The notes under the pieces were generated by a model. The model saw nothing but the letters and a program-made list of their open reading frames with translations. It was not told the origin of the DNA and did not search any database. Both the position numbers and the translations under genes were made by a program. From Cryptomeria japonica (Eukaryota > Streptophyta > Pinopsida > Cupressales > Cupressaceae): a stretch of DNA of 64,000 nucleotides. Positions 10,501-20,737 of the stretch are shown here, one piece after another; the stretch's first letter is position 1; every line of letters begins with the position of its first letter. Where the stretch lies: contig NC_081414.1 in NCBI RefSeq assembly GCF_030272615.1, positions 5,589,001 to 5,653,000 of the forward strand. Reading direction: 5' to 3'.

Positions 10501-10786
10501 AGATAGAATCAAGGTCATCTTTTGCAAGGACGCTAATATCACAGATGAGCAACAGGACCAGATGTTTGCTACCATGCTCTTGATTGAAAAGACTAAGGAA
10601 CTTGAACCTGGATGGGACGCTGCTCTTCTCGAGGCATTTGATCAGGTCATCCACTTGGAAGAAAGAATGAAGAATCTTCCCGAGATTCCAATTGCTGAGA
10701 TCGAAAGAATCGTATCAAGATTCATTGCATATGCTAAAAAGGAGCATTGGAAAGGGAATAAGATTCTAGATGAAAGGTTGTTATAG
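7574..10786 (+). CDS. ORF-A: intact 1070-aa protein of unknown function, element-borne
   Basis: A single uninterrupted frame of 1070 codons begins MATPKAGAST. The frame is open upstream to 7535 but only through a TTG; ATG 7574 has a favourable context (G at -3 and +4). I do not recognise a named family. Residues ~90-520 form a globular block (FPKFTYIRV near 335, a CPSPPY turn after it) conserved in decayed copy A2. It recalls the helical plant-mobile-domain type of transposon protein, but no catalytic motif is seen. Residues ~550-800 are low complexity: three SEGN repeats, a lysine/arginine-rich stretch from ~579 that could be a nuclear signal, then acidic sequence. Residues ~800-1070 look all-helical. 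There is no zinc knuckle, protease, reverse transcriptase or integrase. It sits between array, TATA box and LTR-like end. Its intactness beside decayed A2 suggests recent mobility or selection. Confidence 0.8.
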   Translation: MATPKAGASTIRPALMKEDQKTEEVETKIVSKWSNIGDTNLGNFSTKKFREVPYIGKPSPVARRIIESGIIKATGFPPAVQCHELMIECARHYDPQSRTIVSKEGNTLAYLSEEAISEAFHLPEHRDMVYKSIEGARSMYEDDPDACLSIINKNWLLKSRPCLSKIPNTPHRIDFQEEYRDLITMLNRVTGASQAFYFEKWMFYFIQVIVQGKGTIHWARMISHCLDVQLRRLKATKSFHMSSYVIYALIRSFEYAGLPHRGVIGRGPGEVRICDSYVHLHHPPGGNYKLVNDTFTMNITRTLQGGIHNRLSQDAQELVRRYGAWFIQFPKFTYIRVHGCPSPPYMLSRYPTDRIVLLEVTRQLAAYAKAFRHRHGNGVPVPIILGNSVEVCPNALAMDDAEKELALYSFSFFALRESFDPHGYIEETVGRKFKHEFQIEDFMMNLLDDLEVKRKMHSRLPLDFIRKCKIYRVADQAQDSGRHLQSSYDRESKSVRLDWNEPEVVDLDALMAPVLSCTRRWVDVQHQKLREQGIAMTFTLEEKPAEGGASVSEGNPNPRNASEGNLRSASEGNLHPRGSKRKERPEKKESSKKKQGANRDRSSGTSRQENRTLEVEESMESMVQNDKEGQASQGSPGGSLQDYELHEDKNNDEVTSPPREEEALHKEIQVKETRSAILDWLKERLTKVIVIEDEDNVIDLESLVGHSQEVTEKRKATKMSKMIRDETGPKKLQIATPAVDKYEGEILAEEYDIETFELGPSTAKQTMDDATDSFEALKDKLRKEMEKNRKLERERGPWRAYFSHLNQPLGRQDPARSPIQALPLQSIGEAERFRSMVQRMSTWMDKSHTVAMEFATRMMQTIHRAIQVLEIIHNLMITVAAFAHTKEVIIPVLRVIRQTSRKVLAQEKIMDGGSHSLLQWSTLLQMKEVLFEDISTRCSHVEEVINPIQDKVFEVLRTILDRRIEVETDVDLQELEDRIKVIFCKDANITDEQQDQMFATMLLIEKTKELEPGWDAALLEAFDQVIHLEERMKNLPEIPIAEIERIVSRFIAYAKKEHWKGNKILDERLL

Positions 10787-10889
10787 ATGACATGGCATCT
10801 TGATTGTCATTGGTCTGTCTCCTAGGTTTTTGTGCCAAATTTAATATTTGGCTATGCATTTAATATTGTTCAGTAAAAAGGAGGCTATT
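10787..10889 (+). other. 3' untranslated region of ORF-A with weak polypurine tract
   Basis: About 100 bp separate the ORF-A stop from the LTR-like end. AAAAAGGAGG at 10875-10884 is a possible polypurine tract just before TGTAACAAACC. A loosely similar sequence precedes the LTR at 24211 and the one at 1-761. Confidence 0.4.
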
Positions 10890-10978
10890 TGTAACAAACC
10901 CTAATTAGGGTTTAGGTGTCATGATCTTGACCGTTGATCTGCTTTTTGATCTGGACCATTCATTGTAATTGAAGATGC

Positions 10979-10986
10979 TATTTATA
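10979..10986 (+). promoter_or_regulatory. TATA-like box in LTR
   Basis: TATTTATA followed by CCCTCATTTCATTTC, at the position shared by all three family-A LTRs. It would drive transcription outward, toward the unknown ORF at 12115. Confidence 0.45.
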
Positions 10987-11142
10987 CCCTCATTTCATTT
11001 CATTTTATCATCAGATATTAGAAGAAGATTAGATTATTGATGTATTAGAGAGATTAGAGTTTAGAAGCAATTTACTTTTGTAGCAAGATTGAGCTTGGAG
11101 AAAGGAATTCAAACAATTGTTGTACATGATGGCTTTGAGATC

Positions 11143-11148
11143 AATAAA
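11143..11148 (+). terminator. Polyadenylation signal AATAAA in LTR
   Basis: A canonical AATAAA lies about 160 bp after the TATA-like box, as expected for the end of the R region. Confidence 0.4.
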
Positions 11149-11831
11149 ATATTGAAGTTATGGTGTTTTGTTGCAATTCTCTTGGTTATCTTCATGGTTG
11201 TTCATTTTCCTTGAATCATTCTCAATCGAAGTAGTGTGTTAATTCGAAGGACAAAGTGTTGGACTTGACCTTTGGTAGGATTCGTTTTCCAAACCACTAG
11301 CTTCTTGCTGATTGTAGGAACGCCTTGCGTGGTCGACTGGAGATATTGGAATCACTCAAACCTTCAATCATTGTTGTATTTTGGATATGTACCTTCGTGG
11401 TAGTGTCTTTGATCTTTGATGTATTGAAAAATCATTTGTTACCTTAGAAGATCGCATCAATTTCAATTGAGTTGTTAATTTATGGCAAAATTGAAGTTGG
11501 TAGAATCTCACCAAGTCTTGTCCACATCAAATCATTCTTAAGGTTAGACTAGATTAGACCTCTTGCCAACCCTATCCTTTTGTTATTTTTTTGGAAAAGC
11601 TTGTTTAGTTTAGCAAAATCTTCGGCAACGTAAGGCCCCTTGATGACACAGCAATCACAACGACCACTGGTGCTTATCCACACGTAGAGACCCTACTAAA
11701 AGAACATTGGAGTCATCCTAACTGATCCTTCTTGCGAAATCTTCAGCAGTTAGCGACTTTATTCAAGAGAGGATAAGATGCCTGTCGGTATTTTATTCTG
11801 TGTATGATTGTGTACAAAATACACGTCAACA

Positions 11832-12045
11832 AAACGTTAGAGTGAAAGGCTAACAAATAATCATTAAAAGGTAATCAACATCTTTAGATTTGAAACAACA
11901 AGGCATTCTAGGGATGGAGACCTATCAGATGTATCCGATAATAATCATGCATGCATACCATAAGGTGAATAATCACTCATCACAGAATAGCTTATCTCTC
12001 TACGCTTAACCTGCCGATAGAGTCGGTTAGCAAAACCAATATATC
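11832..12045. other. Short non-coding stretch with right copy of AAACG
   Basis: The first five bases repeat AAACG from 4507-4511. The remainder has no ORF or recognisable motif and leads into the unknown ORF downstream. Confidence 0.4.
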
Positions 12046-12114
12046 TAGTGGCAACACTTACAATTTCACTCTATCATAAATAATGGATTCTGGTATTTGC
12101 TTGTGCCCAGAAAA

Positions 12115-12714
12115 TGTGAGATCTCTTTTGAAGGAGAGATATCTAAGAAACGTTGGTTGGTAATTCTGAGGTCGGAGGATGATTTCGTCATTCATGCGAC
12201 CAAGAGGATTCTGGGAAATGAGCTTATGAACACGGAGCATAGGAAACGAGTCAATAGTGACATCCCTACGGGGTTTGCAGCCATATTACTCACAAAGGGA
12301 GAGGATAAGGCAGATACAGCCTCATTGTGTGGGTTAATATTCAATAACGAATACCTAGTAAATCTAGAGCTGGTTATTAAATGTGTTGATGAGAATCTAT
12401 GTATCCCTTATCCGGAAGATTATGTCAGAGCTTTGGAGGCCATAGATAAAGAAGAATCACTCAAAATAGATTTCAAGAGGCCCATTCTTATCAAGGATCA
12501 GAAATCCTTTCTGCAACGGCAAACAGATATAACAAGGAATATTACATTCCTTAAACAATGGCTTGGTGTGGTAAAAGAGCCAAAACGGGATTGGTGGGTA
12601 AACTATATGATTGATGAGGGTTGGACCCTCTTACAAGCCGAAAACCCCATTGACATGGGGGCTGAGGAGGCACAGGCTTCTAGCATGGAAGCCGCAAATG
12701 ATAATGATGAATAA
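12115..12714 (+). CDS. Unknown ORF or terminal exon, about 200 codons
   Basis: An open frame runs from after a TAG at 12046 to TAA at 12712-12714 without an ATG near its start. TTTGCTTGTGCCCAG at 12096-12110 is a good acceptor, so the coding part may be a terminal exon beginning about 12111. The product is acidic with normal composition (blocks such as KKRWLVILRSEDDF, LCGLIFNNEYLVNLEL and DWWVNYMIDEGW) and an alanine/asparagine/acid-rich C-terminus ending NDNDE. I recognise no family. It lies between the LTR of A1 and the start of A2, so it may be an exon of a host gene, part of an unrecognised element or an endogenised foreign sequence. Length without stops and codon-like composition favour real coding origin. 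Confidence 0.4.
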   Translation, partial: CEISFEGEISKKRWLVILRSEDDFVIHATKRILGNELMNTEHRKRVNSDIPTGFAAILLTKGEDKADTASLCGLIFNNEYLVNLELVIKCVDENLCIPYPEDYVRALEAIDKEESLKIDFKRPILIKDQKSFLQRQTDITRNITFLKQWLGVVKEPKRDWWVNYMIDEGWTLLQAENPIDMGAEEAQASSMEAANDNDE

Positions 12715-13270
12715 GGAAATCTCCATAACAAAGTTTTCTCTGTATGCGGATATAATTACTCTAATACATAGGGAAGAAGGATCTATAGATAGTAAACATC
12801 ACACATAGAACTGATTATGAATGCATTTTGACAAAAGGGTTGATTGGGACAAGAAATATACTCAGAAACGTATGGCTCTGTTATAATATAGATAAATAAG
12901 GGCAAGGCCACTGATATGGTTTCATTTACAGACATATATGTACTGAAATAGCGTAGTTTAGAATCAAAATATATCTTTCCGTAAGGCATATAATATAACG
13001 ATGATTTCTTATATTAGCATCTCAGACATGATTAAACAGGTATGACCTAAGGCCACTCTGATACATCTATCTTCAGGGTGTAGAGCCAGGAAGTATCTTC
13101 GTAACACTTGCATATTTGGCTTAATTTTCATTATATCATTTATAGTAAGAGACTTTTGTGATTAGAATGCTAAGGTACTAACATGGATAACATGATAGAA
13201 GGAAATTCTGGTCATATGTAGGGATACATTTCACAAATGTTATTGTAACCTGGGTAATCTTTCATATTAT
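12715..13270. other. Non-coding stretch, no gene seen
   Basis: AT-rich sequence without long frames. Somewhere before 13271 it joins the truncated 5' side of the second ORF-A copy; the junction could not be placed exactly. Confidence 0.4.
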
Positions 13271-13499
13271 AGTCAACAATATGATCCTGGTGCTGACTCA
13301 ATATAAAAGAACATGATATACAAGAATAAGGAGTGCAGATGATGTATGATGGCGACCTTGAGAAATGCTTGGGCATCATCAACAATTATTGGATATCAAA
13401 GGCTACATCTCATCCCTCTAAGATGCCTAATAAGCTCCACCGAGTGGACTTCAAGGAGGAGTATGGTGACTTGATCACATTGCTCAATCGAATTATGGG
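13271..13499 (+). pseudogene. ORF-A copy A2, N-terminal fragment
   Basis: Frames here match ORF-A: QYDPGADSI corresponds to HYDPQSRTI, and MMYDGDLEKCLGIIN corresponds to SMYEDDPDACLSIIN, followed by HRVDFKEEYGDLITLLNR. About 28 codons between these two blocks are missing, an in-frame stop lies near 13329, and the ORF-A N-terminus (first ~90 residues) is absent. The fragment stops exactly at the hAT insertion point, where the first copy of ATTATGGG occupies 13492-13499, and resumes at 21417. Confidence 0.8.
13492..13499. repeat. hAT target-site duplication ATTATGGG, left
   Basis: ATTATGGG at 13492-13499 is repeated exactly at 21417-21424. Deleting the insert and one copy restores continuity of the ORF-A homology, so this is a genuine duplication. 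Eight bp is the length typical of hAT transposases. Confidence 0.95.
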
Positions 13500-16400
13500 C
13501 AGCGAAAACTTTAGTGGCGAATATTCGCCAATTGGCGAATAGTTTGTATCAGCCATTTCAAAATTGGCGAATAAGTTGGACCAAATGGGGTGGTCGGATT
13601 GCCCAGACTTTATCAATTTTCGGTCAAATGCATTTCAATTCGCTTCATTTTTATTAAGTATTTGTAACGATTTAAAGATTTCGCCAATAGAGCATATGTT
13701 TTCACAACAGTCTATTTAATATTTTCGCCTACAATTTTGGAAGTGTGTCTTAATCCACCGCCATTGCCAATAGCCATCAATAGTTCAATTGGCATGAGGA
13801 CCCAATTCGCCTGGCATTTTCGGAAACGTGTCTTAATTCACCGCGATACTCACCAATACCATTAATCGTTCAATGTTGTGGGAGGATTGATTTCGCCAAT
13901 TCTATTATAAGTCCATCTCAATCGAAGGTCCATAATCGCCTAGGTAAATTACAACGTATATGTTTTGTCGAGGTTTGATTTGCCCTACATTTACATAAGA
14001 CGTGTTAGAATTAAGTGGGATTCACCAAATATTTGTATAACATTTAAAATTCCCTCTAAATTCGTCAAATATTGATTGGTATAAGATTGTATCAAAGATC
14101 AGATTTATTTTCACACAATTTGGTCGATTCTGAACTCTCAATTTGGATCAATAGCCAAGTTACAGACCAAGAGCAATCATTGCTACATTGCCAACTACTA
14201 TTGCTACTCGCTGAGATAATCAACTTGGTTGCCAATGTCGTAGATGATGATGATGCACGAAAGGGGAAAAGAAAATCCAAATCAACAATGGGTCAGGAGT
14301 GGGAGATGGCGAGGCATATTCAAATTGATTGAGTGTCAAAGTATCCATTCATTGAACCAGTGGAGAATCCAAAGAAAGGTCACCCTCCAATAGAATGCAG
14401 ATGTAAGATTTGTAGTTGGAAATATAAAAAGGAGAAGAGGTTGCACCTGAAGCTTGACACCATACAAAAGCCTATCGGCAAAGTTTACGAAAAACAAATC
14501 ATAGATGGAATTGAAAAATGAGTGATAAGATGAAAAACAAAGGAGCGTCAACATATTAAGTGTGCCTTAGAATATAATGTGCATTTGAAAAGACAGGCAA
14601 AGCTTGTTGAATGTGGAGGTTCTCTTGAAGCTATTTTTGGAAAGGAAATGGCAGTAGCACAAATGGGAAAAACTGTTAAGTGTTGTTTTTTATATTTTGA
14701 CCAAAAGGCGTCCTATGACAGACTACCCAGAAATTAGTATTTTATTATACTTTTTGGGCGTTCCTAATTTTCCTAACAATCATTGGTCAGTAATTAGTGG
14801 ATAGGAATGGGCAAGTTGTCTTGCTAAAGTTGAAAAACAAGATATAAAGGAAAAATTAAGAGCCAAACTTTATTACATTATCTTTGGACGAAGTTACAGC
14901 AATAGATAATATGTCCAGGGTATGTATACATGTTTATATTGTACATAATCATGTCTACCAACCTCATCTACTATGTGCTTCTAAATTGAAGGAGAGTGCG
15001 ACAGCGGAGGTATGGATGACTTGACAATTGCAAAAAAGTTGGTATGTTTAGGAGCAAACGGAGCTTCAATAATGCAAGGTCATAGGAATGATCTTTGCAT
15101 AAAGCTACAAATTTCTTGTTTAACCTACATGACTACCATTCACTACATGGCCCAGAATGAATCTAGCTTTTGAAATTGTGAGCAAATATCCTCTACTAAC
15201 AAATGTTGAAAATTTAGTCAAAGAGCTCTACTCATACTTCTGTCAAAGTCCCAAACGGATTTTGGAATTTCAAAATTTTGCTGATGGAATAACTGATGGG
15301 AACAAGCTTCTTAAGGATGTCGATACCAGATGGATCTCCTTGCATGGACCAGCACATTAAGATTATTCAAAATATCGATCTTTGATTGAAATAACGTACG
15401 AACATCGCCACACAATAGACAAAGTTCCTGACCTGCTTTGTAGGTTAAGTGAGATATAGAGACAATTTTAACTTTAGCAAGTCTTCTCCCCATACTAGAG
15501 GAAATGAACCTTCTTACGAAAAAAACTCAAGAAAAAGCTATGTATATTGCAGAATATGCTAAGCTACGTAAAATGACATGCATGACCCTCAATAATCTCT
15601 ATCAATCACAAAAAACATTTGTAAATGAAATATTTGCTAGCTGACAGACAGTGACAAATTTGAACAATCCTAACAATTTTTTTCAATTTAATGTGAACAA
15701 AGAGTTGTGTGTCAATGTACATGGATTTGAGATACCAATACCTTGCCATGGTCACGAAACCAAGAAAGCGCCCTAAGAAGCAAGAAGTGTCACAGGGGAA
15801 GATTTTAACAAAATTGTTGAGTCTGTAATTGCAAGTCCAAAGAAAATCATCTCTTCTGTTTCCTCAAAAATTAGAAAACGATTCCCTTGTGATGAATTAC
15901 TTGAAGCCATGTCTATTGTGTTTCCTCAATTTTGGGAACTCAACAGTCCAGTTGATTATCATCAGAGGCTAATGACTTTGATAGGCCAGTTTTGCAAATC
16001 TGTAGAATTCAATGGACAAAGTATAGATGGAATTTTAAATGAAACTACTCTTAAAGAGCAATCAGCCCGTTTTGCAATAACTATGAAGCATCATTTTGAA
16101 CAATTGAAAAAAATGGAGAACCCCTTGGAAGAGCGATCAATAACAAAGGTTTGGACAAACCTAGGTTAGAGCAAATTTTTGCTCGATTAATGATTTATGT
16201 CAAAACATGATATTGAGTTCGATGGAGGATGAGAGAGTTTTCAATGCTTTGAGGTTCTTAAAATCAAAGATAAGAAACAAATTAGACAAGAATTTGGAAA
16301 ATTGCTTGCGGCTGTATACATCTAGGTATGATGTCTGAAGTTTTCCTTACGAAAAGGCACTGGGAATCTAGAAGTCCAAATGTGAAAGAAGAGGGTTGGA

Positions 16401-16768
16401 CAACACTTCAAACCAAAGTGGGACAATTGACAGTGACAGAATGAATGGCAATGACACAAGTATTAGTAGTTTTGAGATGCAGTTAAGCGGAAGTATGTAG
16501 AGTGAAGAAAACACAATCAAGAATCAAAGAAGCTCTCAATTTTATGATCAGGATAATGAGATGATTTAGCAAAATTTAAGAGATTTAGCACTAACAGTTA
16601 CCAGATAATTATTAAACTTTTATTGTATAATGTATTTCATCATTCATATTACAAAATCCTAAATGTGGTTGATAATATTTTATGTTTTCGTCAATGTCAT
16701 TTAATATTGATAATCAATTGCATTTTTCAATAATATCCTTTCCTGGTTGAATTTCAAGAGAACACAAT
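13500..16768 (+). repeat. Left arm of hAT inverted duplication, 3.27 kb
   Basis: This matches the reverse complement of 17019-20737 from the CAGC terminus to AACACAAT at 16761-16768. By eye roughly nine in ten positions agree. Relative to the right arm it lacks about 450 bp near 14209, corresponding to about 19640-20085, which accounts for the whole arm-length difference (3269 versus 3719 bp). Confidence 0.9.
14290..16600 (+). pseudogene. hAT transposase remnant, left arm
   Basis: Broken frames encode in order: a cysteine-rich finger-like block (IECRCKICSWKYKKEKR, near 14390); a fragment matching the right-arm GADGASVMQGHRND block (here GANGASIMQGHRND, near 15055); an LAFEIVSKYPLLTNVENLV block (15160) leading to VDTRWISLHGPAH (15320); and a C-terminal hAT dimerisation-type region (MSIVFPQFWELNSPVDY at 15909, then SMEDERVFNAL near 16220). 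Many stops and frameshifts are present. The family type resembles the ZNF862-like branch of hAT transposases. The N-terminal exon kept in the right arm has been deleted here. Confidence 0.8.
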
Positions 16769-17018
16769 TTGTGAGCTCCCAACTAGCGAGGATGACTCCA
16801 AATGGATTTATTTGCTTCTACAATAATTACCAAAAACAAATACTGAAAGAAACTAGGGAATTGTTTAGTCCCACGCTTGGCCTCCATTCAAGATTATTCA
16901 ATTTACTGAAAGAACAATAATATGAATTTGAATTAACTCATGTAGCCTGCTCAAATCACCAAGTTACTGCTAAAAGATGTTGATTATAAAGTTTGCACGA
17001 GATTCAAACCTTCCCTTG
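16769..17018. other. 250-bp spacer between hAT arms
   Basis: Unique sequence between the two inverted arms, AT-rich and without coding potential. It would form the loop if the arms paired. Confidence 0.75.
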
Positions 17019-20000
17019 ATTGTGTTATCTTGAAATTCAACCAGGAAAGGATTTTATTGAAAAATGCAATTGCATATCAATATTAAATGACATTGACGAA
17101 AATATAAAATATCATCAACCACATTTAAGATTTTGTAATATGAATGATGAAATACATTATACAGTAAAAGTTTAATAAATACCTAGTAACTGCTAGTGCT
17201 AAATCTCTTAAATTTGCCAAATCATCTCATCATCCCGATCATCAAATTGAGAGCATCCTTGGTTCTTGTCTGTGTTTTCTTCACTTTGCATAAATCCGCT
17301 TAACTGCATCCCAAAACTACTAATATATGTGTCACTATCAATTATAGCACTTTGGTTTGAAGTGTTGCCCAACCCTCTTCTTTCACATTTGGACTTCCAG
17401 ATTCCTAGTGCCCTTTCGTAAGGAAAGTTTTGGACATCATACCTAGATGTATACAACCGCAAGCAATTTTCTAAATTCTTGTCTAGTTTGTTTCTTATCT
17501 TTGATTTTAACAAACCCCAAAGCATTGAAAACTCTCTCATCCTCCACCGAACCTAATATCATGTTTTGACATAAATCACCAAGTTTGAAAAATTCTGATA
17601 TTGAAATAAGCAAAAGTTCGCTCTGACCTAAGTTTGTCCGATCCTTTGTTACTGATCCCTCTTCCAAGGGGTTCTCCATTTTTTTCACTTGTTCAAAATG
17701 ATGCCTCATAGTTATTGCAAAATAGACTGATTGCTCTCTAAGAATACTTTCATTTAAAATTTCATCTATACTTTGTCCATTGAATTCTACAGATTTGCAA
17801 AACTGGTCTATCAAAGTCATTAGCCTCTGACAATAATCAACTGGATTGTTGAGTTCCCAATATTGAGGAAACACAATAGACATGGCTTCAAGTAATTCAT
17901 CACAAGGGAATCGTTTTCTAATTTTTGAGGAAACAGAAGAGGTGATTTTCTTCAGACTTGCAATTACAGACTCAACAATCTTGCTAAAATCTTCTCTTGT
18001 GACACTTCTTGCTTCTTAGGGCGCTTTATTGGTTCCATGACTGTGGCAAGGTAGTGCATTGGTATCTCAAATCCACGTACACCGACACATAACTCCCTAT
18101 TTATATTAAACAAAAAAAAAATTGTTAGGATTGTTCAAATTTGTCACTATTTGTCAACTAGCAAATTTTTCATTTACAAATGTTTGTTGTGATTGACAGA
18201 GATTATCCAAAGCCTTGCATGTCATTTTACGTAGCTTAGCATATTCTGCAATATACATAGCTCTTTCTTGGGCTTTATTTGCAAGAAGGTTCATTTCCTC
18301 TAGCATGGGGAGAAGACCTACTAAAATTAAGATTGTTTCTATATCACTTAACCTACGAAGCAAGTCAGGAGTTGTCTATCGTGTAGCAATGTTCGTACGT
18401 TACTCCAATCAAGGATCAATATTCTAAATAAACTCGATATGTTGGTCCATGCAAGGAGATCCATCTGGTATCGACATCCTTAAAAAACTTGTTCCCATCA
18501 GTTATTCCATCGACACAATTTTGAAATTCCAAAAACCGTTTGGGACTTCAACATAAGTATGAGTAGAGCTCTTTGACTAAATCTTCAACATTTGTTACTA
18601 GAGGATACTTGCCCACAATTTTAAAAGCTAGATTCATTTTGTGGGCCATACAGTGAATGGCACTCATGTAGGGTGAACAAGAAGTTTGTAGCTTTATGCA
18701 AAAAATCGTTCCTATGACCTTGCATTACTGAAGCTCCATCCGCTCCTACACATACCAGTTTTTTTGTAATTGTCAAGTCATCTATACCTTCATATTCAAT
18801 TAATAAATCCTTAAATAGTTGAAATCGAGTTTCTATTGTCGCACTCTCCTTCAATTTAGAAACACATAGTAGATGAGGGTTGGCGGACATGATTTAGTAT
18901 AGTATAAACATGCATACATACCCAAGACAAATTATCTATTGCCGTAACTTTGTCCAAAGACAATGCAATAAAGTTTGACTCTTATTTTTTCCTTTATATC
19001 TTGTTTTTCAACCTCAGAAAGACAACTTGCCCATTGCCATCCACTACTTACTGACCAATGACTATTAGGAAAGTTAGAAACACGCAAAAAGTATAATAAA
19101 ATATTAATCTTTGGGTAGCCTATCATAGGACTCCCTCTGGTCAAAATATATAAAACAACACTTAAGTGAACAGTTTTTCCCAGTTGTGCTACTACCATTG
19201 CCTTTCCAAAAATAGGTTCAAGGGAACCTCCACATTCAGCAAGCTTTGCCTATCTTTTCAAATGCACATCATATTCTACAACACACTTAACATGTTGACA
19301 TTGCTCCTTTGTTTTCCATCTTATCACTGATTTTTCAATGCCATCTATGATTTGTTTTTCGTAAACTTTGCCGATATGTTTTTCTATGGTCTCAAGCTTC
19401 AGCTGCAAGCTCTTCTCCTTTTTATATTTACAACTACAAATCTTACACCTACATTCTATTGGAGGGTCACCTTTCTTTGGATTCTCCACTAGTTCAATGA
19501 ATGGATAATTTGACACCCAATCAATTTGAAAATGCCTCGCCATCTCCCACTCCTAACACGTTTTTTATTTGGATTTTATTTTCCCCTTTCATGCATCATA
19601 ATCATCATCTACAACATTGTCAACCAAATCGATTATCTCATTCCTACTACCCTAGGTATCTACCAGAACATCTTCTTCATTGTCATCTAAGATATCGCAT
19701 TGGCCGCTTTCTTCAATATTCAGTGTAAATTGTGAATCGGGTAGTTGGGATGATGTAACTTCATCTTTTTGACCGCAGACATTGCCAAAGTATGAAATTA
19801 AGGTTCTGAGTTTTGCTGGCCTCTCTTGGCCTTCACCACATTCAAGAGTCTTACCCTTCTTGTTTGACATATCCAATGAAATAAAGGCTTCAAAAAGACT
19901 ATCTACTTGTTTAAGAAACAATAATAGACTATAAGAATCATTGCCCCTAGGGACTAGAATCTAGATGTCTGAGGTCTCCTTACTCAATAAGAATTAACTA

Positions 20001-20737
20001 AAAATTGCAAACAGATTGAGATGAATAATATTATAACACTTCAAAAAAAATTATCACTTACTTTTAGATTCTAAGTGAGTAGCACTAGTAGTCAGCAATC
20101 CAACAATGGTTGTTCTTGGTCTATAACTTGGCTATTGATCCAAATTGAGAGCTTATAACCGACCAAATTGTGTAAAAAAAAATCAGATCTTTGATACAAT
20201 CTTATACCAATCCATATTTGGTGAATTCAGCGAGAAATTTAAATGGTATACAAATATTTGACGAATCCCACTTAATTCTAACACGTCTTATGTATGTGTA
20301 GGGCGAATCAAACCTCAACAAAACATACACATTGTAGTTTACCTAGGCGTTTATGGACCATTGATTGGGATGGACTTATAATAGAATTGGCAAAATCAAT
20401 CCTCCCACAACATTGAACAATTAATGGTATTGACAAATATTGCAGTGAATTAAAACACGCTTCTGAAAATGCCAGGGTGAATTAAAACATGCTTTCGAAA
20501 TTGCAGGCGAAAATATTTAATAGACCGTTGTGAAAATGTAGACTCTATTGGCAAAATCTTCAAATTGTTACAAGTAATTAATAAAAAATTAAGGCGAATT
20601 GAAATGCATTTGACCGAAAATTGACAAAATCGGGCCGATCCAACCACCCCATTCGGTCCAACTTATTCACCAATTTTGAAATGGCTAATACAAACTATTC
20701 GCCAATTGGCAAATATTCACCAATAAAATTTTTGCTG
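17019..20737 (-). repeat. Right arm of hAT inverted duplication, 3.72 kb
   Basis: The minus-strand copy of the left arm ends at 20737 with an internal CAGCAAAAATTTT copy of the left terminus. The base run after this internal end (AAGCCAAG) is not repeated elsewhere in the element, so this inner terminus does not look like an independent insertion. Confidence 0.9.
17208..19921 (-). pseudogene. hAT transposase remnant, right arm (fuller copy)
   Basis: In reading direction: an N-terminal exon (19921-19652) with an acidic stretch and a short lysine-rich SNKKGKTLECGEG; the finger-like IECRCKICSCKYKKEK block in 19543-19250; LYCIVFGQSYGNR; GADGASVMQGHRND (in 18890-18621); IETILILVGLLPMLEEMN (18363-18154); MSIVFPQYWELNNPVDYCQR (from 17883); and a C-terminal SVEDERVFNAL...RLYTSRYDV block of the hAT dimerisation type. 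At least four frame changes and several stops are visible. A possible intron (GTAAGTG near 20064 to TTTTTAG near 19994 on the minus strand) precedes the N-terminal exon. Inactive as it stands. Confidence 0.8.

Larger units (their letters stand above)
4512..11831 (+). mobile_element. Element A1: array, leader, ORF-A and LTR-like 3' end
   Basis: The unit comprises a TG start at 4512, a short perfect inverted repeat (CCCCATT/AATGGGG, about 4536-4551), the 166-bp array, a TATA box, a possible leader intron, intact ORF-A and a family-A LTR ending in CA at 11831. Candidate target duplications AAACG lie at both sides. The 5' region is not a copy of the 3' LTR, which is abnormal for an LTR retrotransposon. 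Alternatives are a chimera of two elements, or a solo LTR of another family abutting a 5'-truncated family-A element. The ORF has no reverse transcriptase or integrase, so the unit would be non-autonomous. Confidence 0.5.
10890..11831 (+). mobile_element. Family-A LTR (3' end of element A1), 942 bp
   Basis: Starts TGTAACAAACCC and ends ACGTCAACA, giving TG...CA termini. It contains a TATA-like box TATTTATA at 10979-10986 and AATAAA at 11143-11148, as an LTR with U3-R-U5 would. It aligns along its length with 24211-25125 and with the minus-strand copy at 1-761. No matching copy was found at the 5' side of element A1. Confidence 0.7.
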
